Shown: positions 1 through 8,072, counted from the first letter of the stretch. The stretch: 64,000 bases of DNA from Alphaproteobacteria bacterium (GCA_002727315.1 PBWR01000007.1:62001-126000), one strand, 5' to 3'. The notes: generated by a model not told the origin, from the sequence alone. Made by a program: numbers and translations.

Positions 1-1166
1 ACCGCAATGATCGGCTGGCGCGGTCGACCGGCCGCGATCATGCGCGCCGCGAATCCGGAGCGAGTAATCGCCACGATCCTGGTGATCGGCAGGGCGCGGC
101 ACATCATCGGGATGACCCGCGACATCACCTCCGGCACCGAGTCTCCGATCTCGGGCGCATCGGCATCGAGTAAGTCTTGCGCATGGGTCTCCGCCGCCTC
201 GGAAACCTCTCGCATCAGACGGACCGCTTCTTCGGGGAAATCACCGATCGCGGTTTCACCCGAAAGCATTGTCGCCGCGCAGCCGTCGAGCACCGCGTTG
301 GAGATATCACTCACCTCGGCCTTCGTCGGGAACGAGTTCTGGATCATGGTGTGGAGCATCTCGGTCGCGATGATGACCGGCCGGCCGTGCCGGCGCGCCG
401 CCTCGATAATCCGCTTCTGGCGCAGGGCGACGTCATGCAGGCTGGTTTCCACAGAGAGATCACCGCGGTCGACCATGATGGCGTCGGCGGCTTCGGCAAT
501 CTCCTGGACATTGTCCATGCCGCCCTGGTTCTCGACCTTGGCGACGATGCGCGGAGAGGTCTCGCCGATCAGATCCCGGAACTGGCGAATCTGATCGGCC
601 GATTCAACAAAGCTCAGGCCGATGAAATCGACTCCCGTTTCACGCGCGAAGGCAATCATCGCTTCATCGCGCGGTGTCACCGACGGCGTGTTCAGCTTGA
701 CGAACGGCACGTTGATACCTTTGCGACTGCGCAACTGCCCGGCGGTCTCGGCACGGCAGACAATGTCGCGCCCATCGACACGAAGCACGGTGAAACGGAG
801 CGTGCCGTCATCCGCCAGCACGATATGTCCGGCCTCGAGGTCGGTGTGCAGATCGGGATAGTTGACCGGCACCTTCGCGCTGCCGTCATGGTCCGGCTCG
901 GTCGTCAGGATGATTTCGTCGCCCAGCTCGAAGCTCGGCTCGTGCTCGAGTTGTGTCGTGCGGATCTTGCGGCCCGGGATATCGAGCAGAATCGGTACTT
1001 CCGGCAACACCCGTCGCACCTCGGCGATCGCGTGCCGGTGCCAATCGAGATCGGCATGGGAGCCATTCAGCCGCGCCACGTTCATGCCGGCCTCGCGCAA
1101 TGCGAGCAGCGCCGGCTCCGGCAGACTGCGCGGACCGATCGTGCAGACGATACGGGTTCGGTTCAT
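1..1166 (-). CDS. pyk: Pyruvate kinase-like protein, 3' end outside window
   Basis: Starts at an ATG whose complement is at 1164-1166 and stays open for 388 codons to the window edge, so the C-terminal end is missing. The product follows the pyruvate kinase barrel: ARLNGSH near residue 30, LLDIPGRKIRT near 60, RKGINVPF, GVDFIGLSFV, AKVEN (catalytic Lys), IMVDRGDLSVE, ATEMLHTM, PTKAEVSD, NAVLDG and MLSGETA, then the start of the C-terminal allosteric domain. Pyruvate kinase makes pyruvate and ATP from PEP and ADP in the cytoplasm. Several signature blocks are altered from the usual form (NGSHA for NFSHG, DIPGRKIRT for DTKGPEIRT, ATEML for ATQML), so it is a divergent member. It lies 4 bases after the ATP sulfurylase gene, in an operon with sulfate-activation and nonulosonic-acid genes, so a role in polysaccharide synthesis rather than core glycolysis is possible. 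The fold is secure; the activity is not. Confidence 0.85.
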   Translation of the reverse strand, partial: MNRTRIVCTIGPRSLPEPALLALREAGMNVARLNGSHADLDWHRHAIAEVRRVLPEVPILLDIPGRKIRTTQLEHEPSFELGDEIILTTEPDHDGSAKVPVNYPDLHTDLEAGHIVLADDGTLRFTVLRVDGRDIVCRAETAGQLRSRKGINVPFVKLNTPSVTPRDEAMIAFARETGVDFIGLSFVESADQIRQFRDLIGETSPRIVAKVENQGGMDNVQEIAEAADAIMVDRGDLSVETSLHDVALRQKRIIEAARRHGRPVIIATEMLHTMIQNSFPTKAEVSDISNAVLDGCAATMLSGETAIGDFPEEAVRLMREVSEAAETHAQDLLDADAPEIGDSVPEVMSRVIPMMCRALPITRIVAITRSGFAARMIAAGRPRQPIIA

Positions 1167-1170
1167 GACG

Positions 1171-2247
1171 TCAGTCCTCGACAAACAATGGCAAGCCGTC
1201 GATCGCGGCGACGATCTGGGGCCGCATCAGGCGGCTGTCGGGTTGATGGCCTTCGACCAGCACGCGGCGCATGTCGGTCCCGCTGATTTCATGCGTCACA
1301 TCGCTGCCCTGGTGCGGGCAGGTCTGTTCGGTGACGATGCCATCGCAAACCGCACAGAAATAGGGTCCGTGCAACCGCATGATCTCGATGCCGAGATCGC
1401 CCTCGAAACGACGTGTCAGCTCATGCGCCTCGTACCGGCCGTACCAGCCGCCGACGCCGGCATGGTCGCGGCCGACAATGAAATGTGTACAGCCATAGTT
1501 GCGCCTGATCAGGGCATGGAAGACGGCCTCGCGGGGGCCGGCATAGCGCATCACCGTCGACAGGATACCGAGCACAACCTTGTTGTCCGGCAGAAACTGG
1601 CCGACGAGAGCACGATAACCCGCCATGACGACCTGGGGCGTGTAGTCACCGGCGCGCTTGTGTCCCACCAACGGCTGCACGAACAGGCCATCGGCATGTT
1701 CCAGGGCGACACGCTGCAGATATTCGTGCGCACGATGTGGCACGTTGCGTGTTTGGAACCCCACGACGCGCTGCCAGCCGCGCTCGGCGAAGATTGCCCG
1801 GGTCTCGTCCGGGGTCAGCTCGTCGGCCGAAATATCGAAGCTTGCGCGCTTGAGCAGACGCACCGGGCCGCCGACGAAGATCGGCTTCTGCCGATTGAAG
1901 AAGGCCACACCGGGATGGCTGTCATCATCGGTGCCATAAACCTGTCGCACCGCGGCCGGTCGATCGCAGCTGTAGAAGTCGCGCGGTTCGAGTTCACCGA
2001 CAACCTCGCCGTCATAGGTCAGGTCAACGCCCGCACTGGCCTGCATGCGCTCGGCATCCGCCTCGCTGACATCGAGCACGACCGGCAGCGGAAACACCGC
2101 ACCGGAGGGCAGACGCATCGTTTCGACGACGCTGTGAAATGTGGCTTCATCCATGAAACCGTCGAGCGGGGCGAATGCGCCAAGACCGATTTTCTCGAGC
2201 TCGAGATACTGGTTGCGGTCGAGCTCCAGCTGGGCGCGGCCGGTCAT
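1171..2247 (-). CDS. sat: Sulfate adenylyltransferase (ATP sulfurylase)
   Basis: 358 residues. Catalyses ATP + sulfate to adenylylsulfate (APS) + pyrophosphate. The sequence shows the homo-oligomeric Sat/MET3 type: FQTRNVPHRAHE near residue 165 (the QTRN...HxxHE nucleotide motif), LSTVMRYAGPREAVFHA, GRDHAG near 265, and the C-terminal ISGTDMRR...RPQIV block. The ATG at 2245-2247 (protein beginning MTGRAQ) is preferred over an upstream in-frame start at 2334, because it makes a 4-base ATGA overlap with the APS kinase stop and matches the family N-terminus. APS kinase precedes it and a pyruvate kinase-like gene follows 4 bases later. With CysC it produces PAPS, the sulfate donor for sulfotransferases. 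No reductive cysJIH genes are nearby, which favours sulfation over cysteine synthesis here (inference). Confidence 0.93.
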   Translation of the reverse strand: MTGRAQLELDRNQYLELEKIGLGAFAPLDGFMDEATFHSVVETMRLPSGAVFPLPVVLDVSEADAERMQASAGVDLTYDGEVVGELEPRDFYSCDRPAAVRQVYGTDDDSHPGVAFFNRQKPIFVGGPVRLLKRASFDISADELTPDETRAIFAERGWQRVVGFQTRNVPHRAHEYLQRVALEHADGLFVQPLVGHKRAGDYTPQVVMAGYRALVGQFLPDNKVVLGILSTVMRYAGPREAVFHALIRRNYGCTHFIVGRDHAGVGGWYGRYEAHELTRRFEGDLGIEIMRLHGPYFCAVCDGIVTEQTCPHQGSDVTHEISGTDMRRVLVEGHQPDSRLMRPQIVAAIDGLPLFVED

Positions 2248-2780
2248 GGGGCCGTCTCCAGATTTAGCGCGCCAACGAGACTGGGTATCTGGCGGATGAT
2301 GCGTATCGCGATATCCCGCGGCGGCTCGACACACGACGCATCGATCACGATGTCGGGGTTCTGTGGCGCGTGCCAGGGAATATCGACACCGACAACGTTC
2401 GGTGTCCGGCCGCTATCAGCGCCGGCATACAGTCCCTTCGAATCTCGCTCTCGCAACAGTTCCATGGGGGCCTCGACATAGACCTCGAAATAGCCGGGCA
2501 GGTTGTCGCGGTTCCACGCCAGCAGGTCCGGGTGGGCGTAGAGCGCGGCGACGACGACCGTCTGCCCCTGGCGCGCGAGCCAGCCCGAAAGCCGCTGGAG
2601 GCGCCCGATCTGCTCCCGGCGCGCCGGCTCCTCATACCCAAGGCTGGCACCGAACAATTCGCGGATGACGTCGCCATCAACAAGCACGAGCTGCGGAACC
2701 TGCGGTTTCAGCATCGCGACCATAGCCTCGGCGATCGTCGTCTTTCCGGCTCCCGAGAGCCCTGTCAGCCAGATAACCAT
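2244..2780 (-). CDS. cysC: Adenylylsulfate kinase (APS kinase)
   Basis: 178 residues. Phosphorylates APS to PAPS with ATP in the cytoplasm. The P-loop GLSGAGKTT is at residues 7-15, followed by a short Walker-A helix, LVDGDVIRELFGASLGY (the DGD substrate-binding block near residue 35), a Walker-B-like strand and a C-terminal EAPMELLRERDSKGLYAGA segment typical of CysC. It is a free-standing kinase of about normal length, not fused to CysN or Sat. It overlaps sat by 4 bases, which supports translational coupling and co-production of PAPS. The antiporter gene ends 24 bases upstream. Confidence 0.93.
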   Translation of the reverse strand: MVIWLTGLSGAGKTTIAEAMVAMLKPQVPQLVLVDGDVIRELFGASLGYEEPARREQIGRLQRLSGWLARQGQTVVVAALYAHPDLLAWNRDNLPGYFEVYVEAPMELLRERDSKGLYAGADSGRTPNVVGVDIPWHAPQNPDIVIDASCVEPPRDIAIRIIRQIPSLVGALNLETAP

Positions 2781-2804
2781 TCGGAACGTTCCCGTCAGCT
2801 CCGG

Positions 2805-4037
2805 TCAAACAGCGAGCGCGGTGTCGCGTGACAGGCGCCAGCGCAACCAGCTTCCCGTCGCCAGCGATGTGAAGATCGAGGCCAGCACGAAGGCGACGAA
2901 CAGCGCGTCGTCGATGATTCCGGCCGCATGCGCGACACTCGCCAGCACGATGCCCGGCCCGCCGCGCGCATTCATGGTGATGCCGAAATCAAGTGCGCGC
3001 GCCGCCGACGAACGTACGAGCCGGGCCGCCAGCGCAACGCTTGTAATCTTGACCAACGACGACAGCACGATGAAACCGACAACCGGCATCAGTGAAAAAT
3101 CGCCGGGCAGGTCAAGCTTCAGCCCGACCAGCGCAAAATAGATTGGCACGAAAAACCAGATTGCCATGTCCGATATACGGCGCCGGGTGGCGGCAAGCTG
3201 GGTACTTTGGAATCGGCCGATGACCAGTCCGGCGAGCAGAGCACCAAATACGAGATTGATCTCGAACAGACTGGCGACGGCAACCAGACCGAGGCAGAAC
3301 AGCAGCAGATAGCTCATCAGCATCGGCTCGCTGGCATCGCTGATTGTCGCCCGACCGACCGAGCGCAAAAGCGCCGGCAGGAACAAAACCGAGGCGATGG
3401 CAAAGATGAGCGTCGCCGCCACGACGCCGCCGATATCCGAGATCTCGACATGGGTCTCCATCTGGATCGCCGTCGCCACGGCCAGCATGACCCAGAGCAC
3501 GAGATCCTGCGCCGCCGCCGCGACCAGCGTCAGCTTGGCGAAATCGCTGTTCATGATGTCGAGATCGATGAAGATTCGCGAGATTACGGGTATCGATGTC
3601 ACCGACGTGGCGATGGCCACGACCAGTGTGAATGCCAGTGGGTCCGCTGCCGCGGAATTTCCGAGCCACGGCGCACTCAGCCAGCCTGCAATAAAGGGCG
3701 GCCCGAGACCGCCGGCGACCAGCGCGAGCACAAGCACGCGGTCGCGCGCCTCCAACTTCGGCGTGATGCTGAAACCGGCCGTGAACATCAGCATGATCAT
3801 GCCCAGCCAGTAGAAAACCGACAGCACCACCGCCTGTGCCGTGAAGCCCTGGAACAGCCATAGTTGCAGGTTCGGTGCGATCAGCCCGAGGACCGACGGA
3901 CCGAGAAGGAGACCACCGCAAATCTCACCCACCACACGCGGCATGCCGAGCCGCGCGAACAGATGCCCACCTGCCAGCGCCGCCGACAGCAAGAGCGCGA
4001 TGGACAGCAGAAACTGCGAGAGCTCGGAATCACTCAC
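2805..4037 (-). CDS. Cation:proton antiporter (CPA2, KefB-like membrane domain)
   Basis: 410 residues with about 12 predicted membrane helices spread over the whole length. Motifs typical of the Na+/H+ exchanger (CPA2) fold are visible: GEICGGLLLGPSVLGL near residue 37, and a late MNARGGPGIVLA stretch resembling the NxRG element of KefB-type proteins. There is no C-terminal TrkA-N/RCK domain, so it is the short form without nucleotide gating. It probably exchanges K+ or Na+ for H+ across the inner membrane. The start codon is GTG and no good Shine-Dalgarno is seen, so the start is less certain. It is embedded between the sialic-acid-type genes and cysC with short gaps (63 and 24 bases), so it is probably co-transcribed. 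Why an ion exchanger sits in a polysaccharide operon is unclear. Confidence 0.85.
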   Translation of the reverse strand: MSDSELSQFLLSIALLLSAALAGGHLFARLGMPRVVGEICGGLLLGPSVLGLIAPNLQLWLFQGFTAQAVVLSVFYWLGMIMLMFTAGFSITPKLEARDRVLVLALVAGGLGPPFIAGWLSAPWLGNSAAADPLAFTLVVAIATSVTSIPVISRIFIDLDIMNSDFAKLTLVAAAAQDLVLWVMLAVATAIQMETHVEISDIGGVVAATLIFAIASVLFLPALLRSVGRATISDASEPMLMSYLLLFCLGLVAVASLFEINLVFGALLAGLVIGRFQSTQLAATRRRISDMAIWFFVPIYFALVGLKLDLPGDFSLMPVVGFIVLSSLVKITSVALAARLVRSSAARALDFGITMNARGGPGIVLASVAHAAGIIDDALFVAFVLASIFTSLATGSWLRWRLSRDTALAV

Positions 4038-4100
4038 TGGCGCTTGCCGCGTTTAGAAGGACCGGGGCGGCCGGGCCAATTGCGGAACTGTTGCCGGGCA

Positions 4101-5240
4101 TCAGACCGGAAACACCTTGTCGAGCAGTCGCTGCCGCTCGGGCAGATTGGCAAGGATATCTGCGACACGCGGTCCCGATGCGCCATCACCATAGGGCGAA
4201 CCGCCCGTGTGGCGGGTCGGGTCGCTCTCCATCCGCGCAAGCACGGCTGCGACCGAATCAGCGTCGTTGGCAACATCGACGACATTGTCGCCACGCAGAC
4301 GCCCGGCCTGCCGATCACCAACATTGATAACCGGCAAACCGAAGAGCCCCGCTTCGATGATCCCGGACGATGAATTGCCGAGCATCAGCGTCGCATGGCG
4401 CAGGGCGGAGGCATACTTGCCCGGGCCGAGCGTGTCGACGAAGCAGGCCGCCGCCTCGGTGGCGCAAAAGGCTTCGACGTCGCGGCGCAACTGCGCGCCG
4501 CCGGGATCGCTGTTCGGTGCGGTGAAGAGAGTGCGGCCGGGGTGCGCCCGGAGCGCTTCGAGCACACTGCGCATCGGCGCGAGCGGATCGGACGAATTGG
4601 TCTCGGGATGCACCGTGACAAGCCGGAAGCCTTCAACATCATCGCCGGCGCACGGCAAACCCACAGCGCGGGCAAACTCGGGCGCATCGACCGTCGGTGC
4701 GGCTCGCAGCGTATCCAGGGTCGGCGAGCCGGTGACCTTGATGCGCCAGTCTTCCTCGCCCATCGCGCGCAGGATCGTATCCGCATGTTGCGACGAAACG
4801 CAGTGCAGGTGCGACAGCTTGCTCAGCGCATGCCGGATGCGGTCATCGACGGCACCGTCGGTGATCTCGCCACCATGCACATGAACGAGCGGCAGGTTGA
4901 ATGGCAGGCTGGCCAGCGCGGCGGGCAGCATGTCCAGGCGGTCGCCGACGACGAGCATGACATCGGGTGCCGTCTCCTCAATTACCCGGCCGGTCGCCGC
5001 GCTGATCGAGGCCATGGCTTCGGCAGCGGCGGCGGCTTCTTCACCGCCCATATCGGCGCCAGCGACATGCACCGTGGCGGAAGCGGGCACACCTTCGGCC
5101 TCGGCTGCACCCGGCGCGCGGTGCATACCGGTCAGGAGGATGTGAAGCTCGCCCTCCGGCTGCTCGGCAAGCGCCCCCCAGATCGGCGCGAGAATGCCAA
5201 CATCGGAACGTCCGGTGGAAACGGAGAGGATACGGGTCAT
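4101..5240 (-). CDS. neuC: Hydrolysing UDP-N-acetylglucosamine-type 2-epimerase (NeuC/LegG family)
   Basis: 379 residues from the ATG at 5238-5240 (MTRILSVSTGRSD); an upstream in-frame start at 5318 would lie inside neuB and is rejected. The protein has the GT-B-like two-domain fold of UDP-GlcNAc 2-epimerases: GRSDVGILAPI near residue 10, VVGDRLDMLPAALAS, the HVHGGEITDGAVDDRIRHA block, HPETNSSDP, and LGNSSSGIIEAG near residue 300, where UDP is bound. NeuC/LegG enzymes release UDP while inverting C2, giving free ManNAc or 2,4-diacetamido-trideoxymannose, the substrate for the NeuB step. The gene overlaps neuB by an ATGA. ManNAc and the bacillosamine-derived sugar cannot be told apart from sequence alone; the LegC-type neighbour favours the latter. 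Confidence 0.9.
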   Translation of the reverse strand: MTRILSVSTGRSDVGILAPIWGALAEQPEGELHILLTGMHRAPGAAEAEGVPASATVHVAGADMGGEEAAAAAEAMASISAATGRVIEETAPDVMLVVGDRLDMLPAALASLPFNLPLVHVHGGEITDGAVDDRIRHALSKLSHLHCVSSQHADTILRAMGEEDWRIKVTGSPTLDTLRAAPTVDAPEFARAVGLPCAGDDVEGFRLVTVHPETNSSDPLAPMRSVLEALRAHPGRTLFTAPNSDPGGAQLRRDVEAFCATEAAACFVDTLGPGKYASALRHATLMLGNSSSGIIEAGLFGLPVINVGDRQAGRLRGDNVVDVANDADSVAAVLARMESDPTRHTGGSPYGDGASGPRVADILANLPERQRLLDKVFPV

Positions 5241-6259
5241 TGAGGTGTCGCCGATGCTGGGGTGAGGTCGCCATCGGAAAGCGGAGTATCGGCTTCGAGC
5301 GCCCGGGTCAGCTGGCAACCGACCGGCGAGCGCGAGGGCGGCAAGCCGTCCGCCGGCCGCTTCAGGATGATATCCTTGTCCGCAAGCACGCTGCCGGCGG
5401 GCAGCGCGTGGCGCAAATGCCAGGAGCGGCGCACCAGGCGCGCGGTGTCGGCCTCGCCAGGCGCCGGCTGCTTCACGCCATCGCCGAGCGATGCGGCCAC
5501 CTCACGCAAACGAACGATCAGCGCAGCCAGTTCATCGGGCTCGAGTGAGGCGCGGTGGTCGGGCCCCGGCAGACCGCGGTCAAGCGTGAAATGTTTCTCG
5601 ATCATCGTTGCACCAAGCGCCACGGCAGCGATCGACACATGGTCGCCGAGACTGTGATCGGAATATCCGACCGGCAGGTCGAAATGCTTTCTCATTGTGT
5701 CGATGGCGGTGAGGTTGAGACTTTCCGGAGGCGCCGGATATAGCGAGGTGCAATGCAGGATCGTGATATCGCTGCAGCCGTGCCGGCGCAGCACGGCCAC
5801 GGCTTCATCGACCTCGGCAAGGGTGGCCATGCCGGTCGACAGGATGACCGGCAGACCGCATTCGGCAAAGCGGATCAACGCCGGCGTATTGGTCATTTCC
5901 CCCGAGGCGACCTTGAGCCTGTCCATGCCAAGTGCGATGAGCGCATCGACTTGCTCGAGGTCGAACACCGAGGCCATGAATCCGATTTTTGCCGTGCGGC
6001 ACGCCTCCGCGAGCGTCGCGAAATCATCCGGCGACAACTCAAGATCACGCAGCAGTGCATCCTGGCTGGATTCACCGGTGTTGGCTTCCTGGTACGACGC
6101 CGTGCGTGTGTCGCGCGAGACAAGGCCTTCGGTCAAGAACGCCTGGAACTTGACATAGTCGGCACCGGCCTCTGCGGCCGCGGCGACCATCTCCAGCGCG
6201 CGCGCAAGGTCACCATTGTGATTGACCCCGGCTTCAGCGATGACGATCGGAGCGGTCAA
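5237..6259 (-). CDS. neuB: N-acetylneuraminate/legionaminate synthase (NeuB/LegI family)
   Basis: 340 residues. Condenses a 2-acetamido-2-deoxymannose-type sugar with PEP to form a nine-carbon nonulosonic acid. Visible blocks are IAEAGVNHNGD near residue 7, YVKFQAF, SGEMTNTPALI, STGMAT, CTSLYPAP near 192, GYSDHSLG and IEKHFTLDRGLPGPDHRASL near 235, followed by a C-terminal SAF (antifreeze-like) domain from about 285. Length and domain order are normal. It overlaps the epimerase (ATGA) and follows the NeuD-type gene by 10 bases. The SYQEANTGESSQ segment resembles LegI and NeuB proteins alike. The acceptor sugar is inferred from the pathway context. Confidence 0.92.
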   Translation of the reverse strand: MTAPIVIAEAGVNHNGDLARALEMVAAAAEAGADYVKFQAFLTEGLVSRDTRTASYQEANTGESSQDALLRDLELSPDDFATLAEACRTAKIGFMASVFDLEQVDALIALGMDRLKVASGEMTNTPALIRFAECGLPVILSTGMATLAEVDEAVAVLRRHGCSDITILHCTSLYPAPPESLNLTAIDTMRKHFDLPVGYSDHSLGDHVSIAAVALGATMIEKHFTLDRGLPGPDHRASLEPDELAALIVRLREVAASLGDGVKQPAPGEADTARLVRRSWHLRHALPAGSVLADKDIILKRPADGLPPSRSPVGCQLTRALEADTPLSDGDLTPASATPQ

Positions 6260-6269
6260 GAACCTGCCT

Positions 6270-6833
6270 TCAATGCGGATAGCGGGTCAAAGACGGCACC
6301 AGCGTATCGGCGGGTACCGCGGCGCCGGGCAGCACGACGGCACCCGCACCGACCATCGCACAACTGCCGATATGGGCGGCGCCGAGAACAATTGCGCCCG
6401 GTGCGACATGGGCACCGGCCTCGACCACCGCGTCGTGCTCGACGATCGCGCCGGTGTTGACGATCACGGCTTCGGAAATCTTTGCACCGGCATTGACCAC
6501 GGCGCCGGCCAACGCGATGACACCGTCACCGATAACGGTGTCCCCAGCGGCGAAGGCGCGGCTATGAACCGGTGAAATCGGCACCAGAGATCGCGACGCG
6601 TAGCGCTGGAACAGTTCGAGCCGTCGCCGCAAGCTCGCGGAATCGACCCCGCCGAGGCCCATCACGAAACCCTCTATACCCGGGGGCAGCGGGTCCTCGT
6701 CAGCGATCGTCGGCACATCCAGCCAGTCCGGCGGCGCGGTGGCGGCGCAAGCCGTGACCGTATGCCCGTTGTCCAGGGCGGCCTCGACCACCGGACGGGC
6801 ATGACCGCCGGCTCCGACGAGAAGCAACTTCAT
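6270..6833 (-). CDS. neuD: NeuD/PglD-type sugar O/N-acyltransferase
   Basis: 187 residues. The N-terminal third is a Rossmann-like sugar-nucleotide-binding region starting LLVGAGGHARPVVEAA. The C-terminal two thirds is a left-handed beta-helix of imperfect hexapeptide repeats (IGDGVIALAGAVVNAGAKI ... VEAGAHVAPGAI). Members of this family either N-acetylate UDP-4-amino-4,6-dideoxy-GlcNAc (PglD) or O-acetylate sialic acid (NeuD). The conserved His of HDAVV/H.AP is present. The gene overlaps the upstream aminotransferase by 4 bases, the usual PglE-PglD partnership, so N-acetylation of the C4 amine is the favoured reaction. The C-terminus is slightly short compared with the roughly 200-210 residues typical of the family. 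Confidence 0.85.
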   Translation of the reverse strand: MKLLLVGAGGHARPVVEAALDNGHTVTACAATAPPDWLDVPTIADEDPLPPGIEGFVMGLGGVDSASLRRRLELFQRYASRSLVPISPVHSRAFAAGDTVIGDGVIALAGAVVNAGAKISEAVIVNTGAIVEHDAVVEAGAHVAPGAIVLGAAHIGSCAMVGAGAVVLPGAAVPADTLVPSLTRYPH

Positions 6834-7954
6834 GCCTCGGCCCCGACCAGACTGTCGTGCCAGGCCGTCACCGTATCGATGACGCGCCGTTGATCCTGTT
6901 CGCCCAACGAAGATGAGCTCGGCAGGGAGACAACCGTGCCCGAAAGCGCTGTCGAGACCCCGCGCAACAGCCGCGGCGTATCCGCCCAGGGAATTTGCGC
7001 CGACAGCGAACGCCAGAACAGGCGTGCCTCGACACCCGCTTCATCGCACGACGCAATAAGAGAGCGGGCGGATGTCTCGTCCGGCAGCCGGACGGAATAA
7101 AGCCAGCTCACGCTTTCGCAATAATCCGGCCGCGGCATCCGGGTCACCATCGCAAGACCGGAAAAGGCCTCGTCATAACGTGCGGCAATGGCGCGGCGGG
7201 CCGCGACCATTTCATCCAGCCGCTCGTACTGGGCGAGACCGAGCGCGGCGTTGACGTTGGTCATGCGATAGTTGAAGCCGATCATGTCGTGGACGTAGTC
7301 ATCGCCGGGTCGCGCCTGGGTTGATAAATGACGCACATGCTCGGCCAATGCAGCATCGTCGGTGACCAGCATGCCGCCGCCGCCGGCTGTCACCGTCTTG
7401 TTGCCGTTAAAAGAGAAGATCGCAGCCGTGCCACCGCTGCCGCTTGGTCTGCCGCGGTAACGGGCACCGATCGCACCTGCCGCATCCTCGATCACCGGCA
7501 CTCCGTATGACGCGCAAGCAGCCTCCACCGCGTCGAGGTCGGCGGTGTGACCGAGCGGATCAACGGCGATCACGGCGCGAATGGTTGGATGGTTGGCCAG
7601 CATTTCGGAAACCAGCGCGGGATCGATCGCCCAGTCGGCCTCTCGGACATCAACGAATGCGGGCGTCGCTCCGGCGTGTGCGGCCGCGTTCACCGAGGCG
7701 GCGAAGGTCCAGTCCGGGACGACAACCTGATCACCGGGTTTCACGCCCGCAGCGAGAAGCGCGAGATGTAGCGCCGCGGTTCCATTGACGGTTGCGACGG
7801 CGTGATTGCGTCCGGTCAGCTGCGCCATCGCGTTTTCGAACGCCGTGACTTCCGGACCGGCAGACGACACCCAGTTATCGCGCACGCAACCAAGCAGCAG
7901 CTCGGCTTCGCGACCACGGAGATCAGGCACGCTAAGGGGGATGCGGTCTGGCAT
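6830..7954 (-). CDS. legC: DegT/DnrJ/EryC1-type aminotransferase, LegC/PglE-like
   Basis: 374 residues, PLP-dependent. It transfers an amine, usually from glutamate, to the 4-keto group of a UDP-6-deoxy-4-keto sugar. The sequence shows TGRNHAVATVNGTAALHLAL, VVVPDWTFAASVNA, IAVDPLGHTADLDAVE, VIEDAAGAIGARY and the PLP lysine in SFNGNKTVTAGGGG near residue 185. The NGNK form is characteristic of the LegC subgroup rather than the generic S-x-H-K form. It is the first gene of the leftward operon and overlaps neuD. The product of the PglF-type dehydratase at 13969-15885 would be its substrate. The start codon is an ATG at 7952-7954, behind a weak GGA-type ribosome site that lies within a predicted stem (see leader feature). 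Confidence 0.9.
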   Translation of the reverse strand: MPDRIPLSVPDLRGREAELLLGCVRDNWVSSAGPEVTAFENAMAQLTGRNHAVATVNGTAALHLALLAAGVKPGDQVVVPDWTFAASVNAAAHAGATPAFVDVREADWAIDPALVSEMLANHPTIRAVIAVDPLGHTADLDAVEAACASYGVPVIEDAAGAIGARYRGRPSGSGGTAAIFSFNGNKTVTAGGGGMLVTDDAALAEHVRHLSTQARPGDDYVHDMIGFNYRMTNVNAALGLAQYERLDEMVAARRAIAARYDEAFSGLAMVTRMPRPDYCESVSWLYSVRLPDETSARSLIASCDEAGVEARLFWRSLSAQIPWADTPRLLRGVSTALSGTVVSLPSSSSLGEQDQRRVIDTVTAWHDSLVGAEA

Positions 7955-7961
7955 ATAGGTT

Positions 7962-8038
7962 CCATAGCTACCGCTTCCTGGGTGAATCGGTTTTCCCCCA
8001 GGATTCTCGCCCTTCGCGGGGGCGAATCGCAGCTATGG
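7962..8038 (-). promoter_or_regulatory. Structured 5' leader of the legC operon, possible cis-regulatory three-way junction
   Basis: Read on the minus strand, this 77-base stretch has a perfect 8-bp closing stem (8031-8038 with 7962-7969). Inside it lie two hairpins: P2, 8028-8020 with 8012-8002 (GATT/AATC plus CGCCC/GGGCG with a 2-base bulge and a C/G-rich loop containing GCGA), and P3, 8001-7997 with 7982-7978 (CTGGG/CCCAG, extendable by 2 bp at the cost of P2). The 3' strand of the closing stem ends 7 bases before the legC ATG and contains the only GGA-like ribosome-binding bases. The predicted transcription start (see promoter at 8045-8072) falls almost exactly at the first base of the closing stem. 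This geometry suggests a riboswitch or protein-binding leader that can hide the start region. No known class is recognised. Confidence 0.5.
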
Positions 8039-8044
8039 GGCAAC

Positions 8045-8072
8045 ACACTATCCCCATTAGTTTACCGGTCAA
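8045..8072 (-). promoter_or_regulatory. Predicted sigma-70-type promoter of legC operon
   Basis: On the minus strand TTGACC (complement at 8067-8072) is followed after 16 bases by TAGTGT (complement at 8045-8050). The expected start of transcription is about 8038, the first base of the leader stem described at 7962-8038. The match to TATAAT is partial. Confidence 0.45.

Noticed and set aside
862-2481. Long open frame of 539 codons on the plus strand
   Set aside because: It is antisense to sat and pyk, whose products have clear family motifs; GC-rich third positions create long mirror frames.
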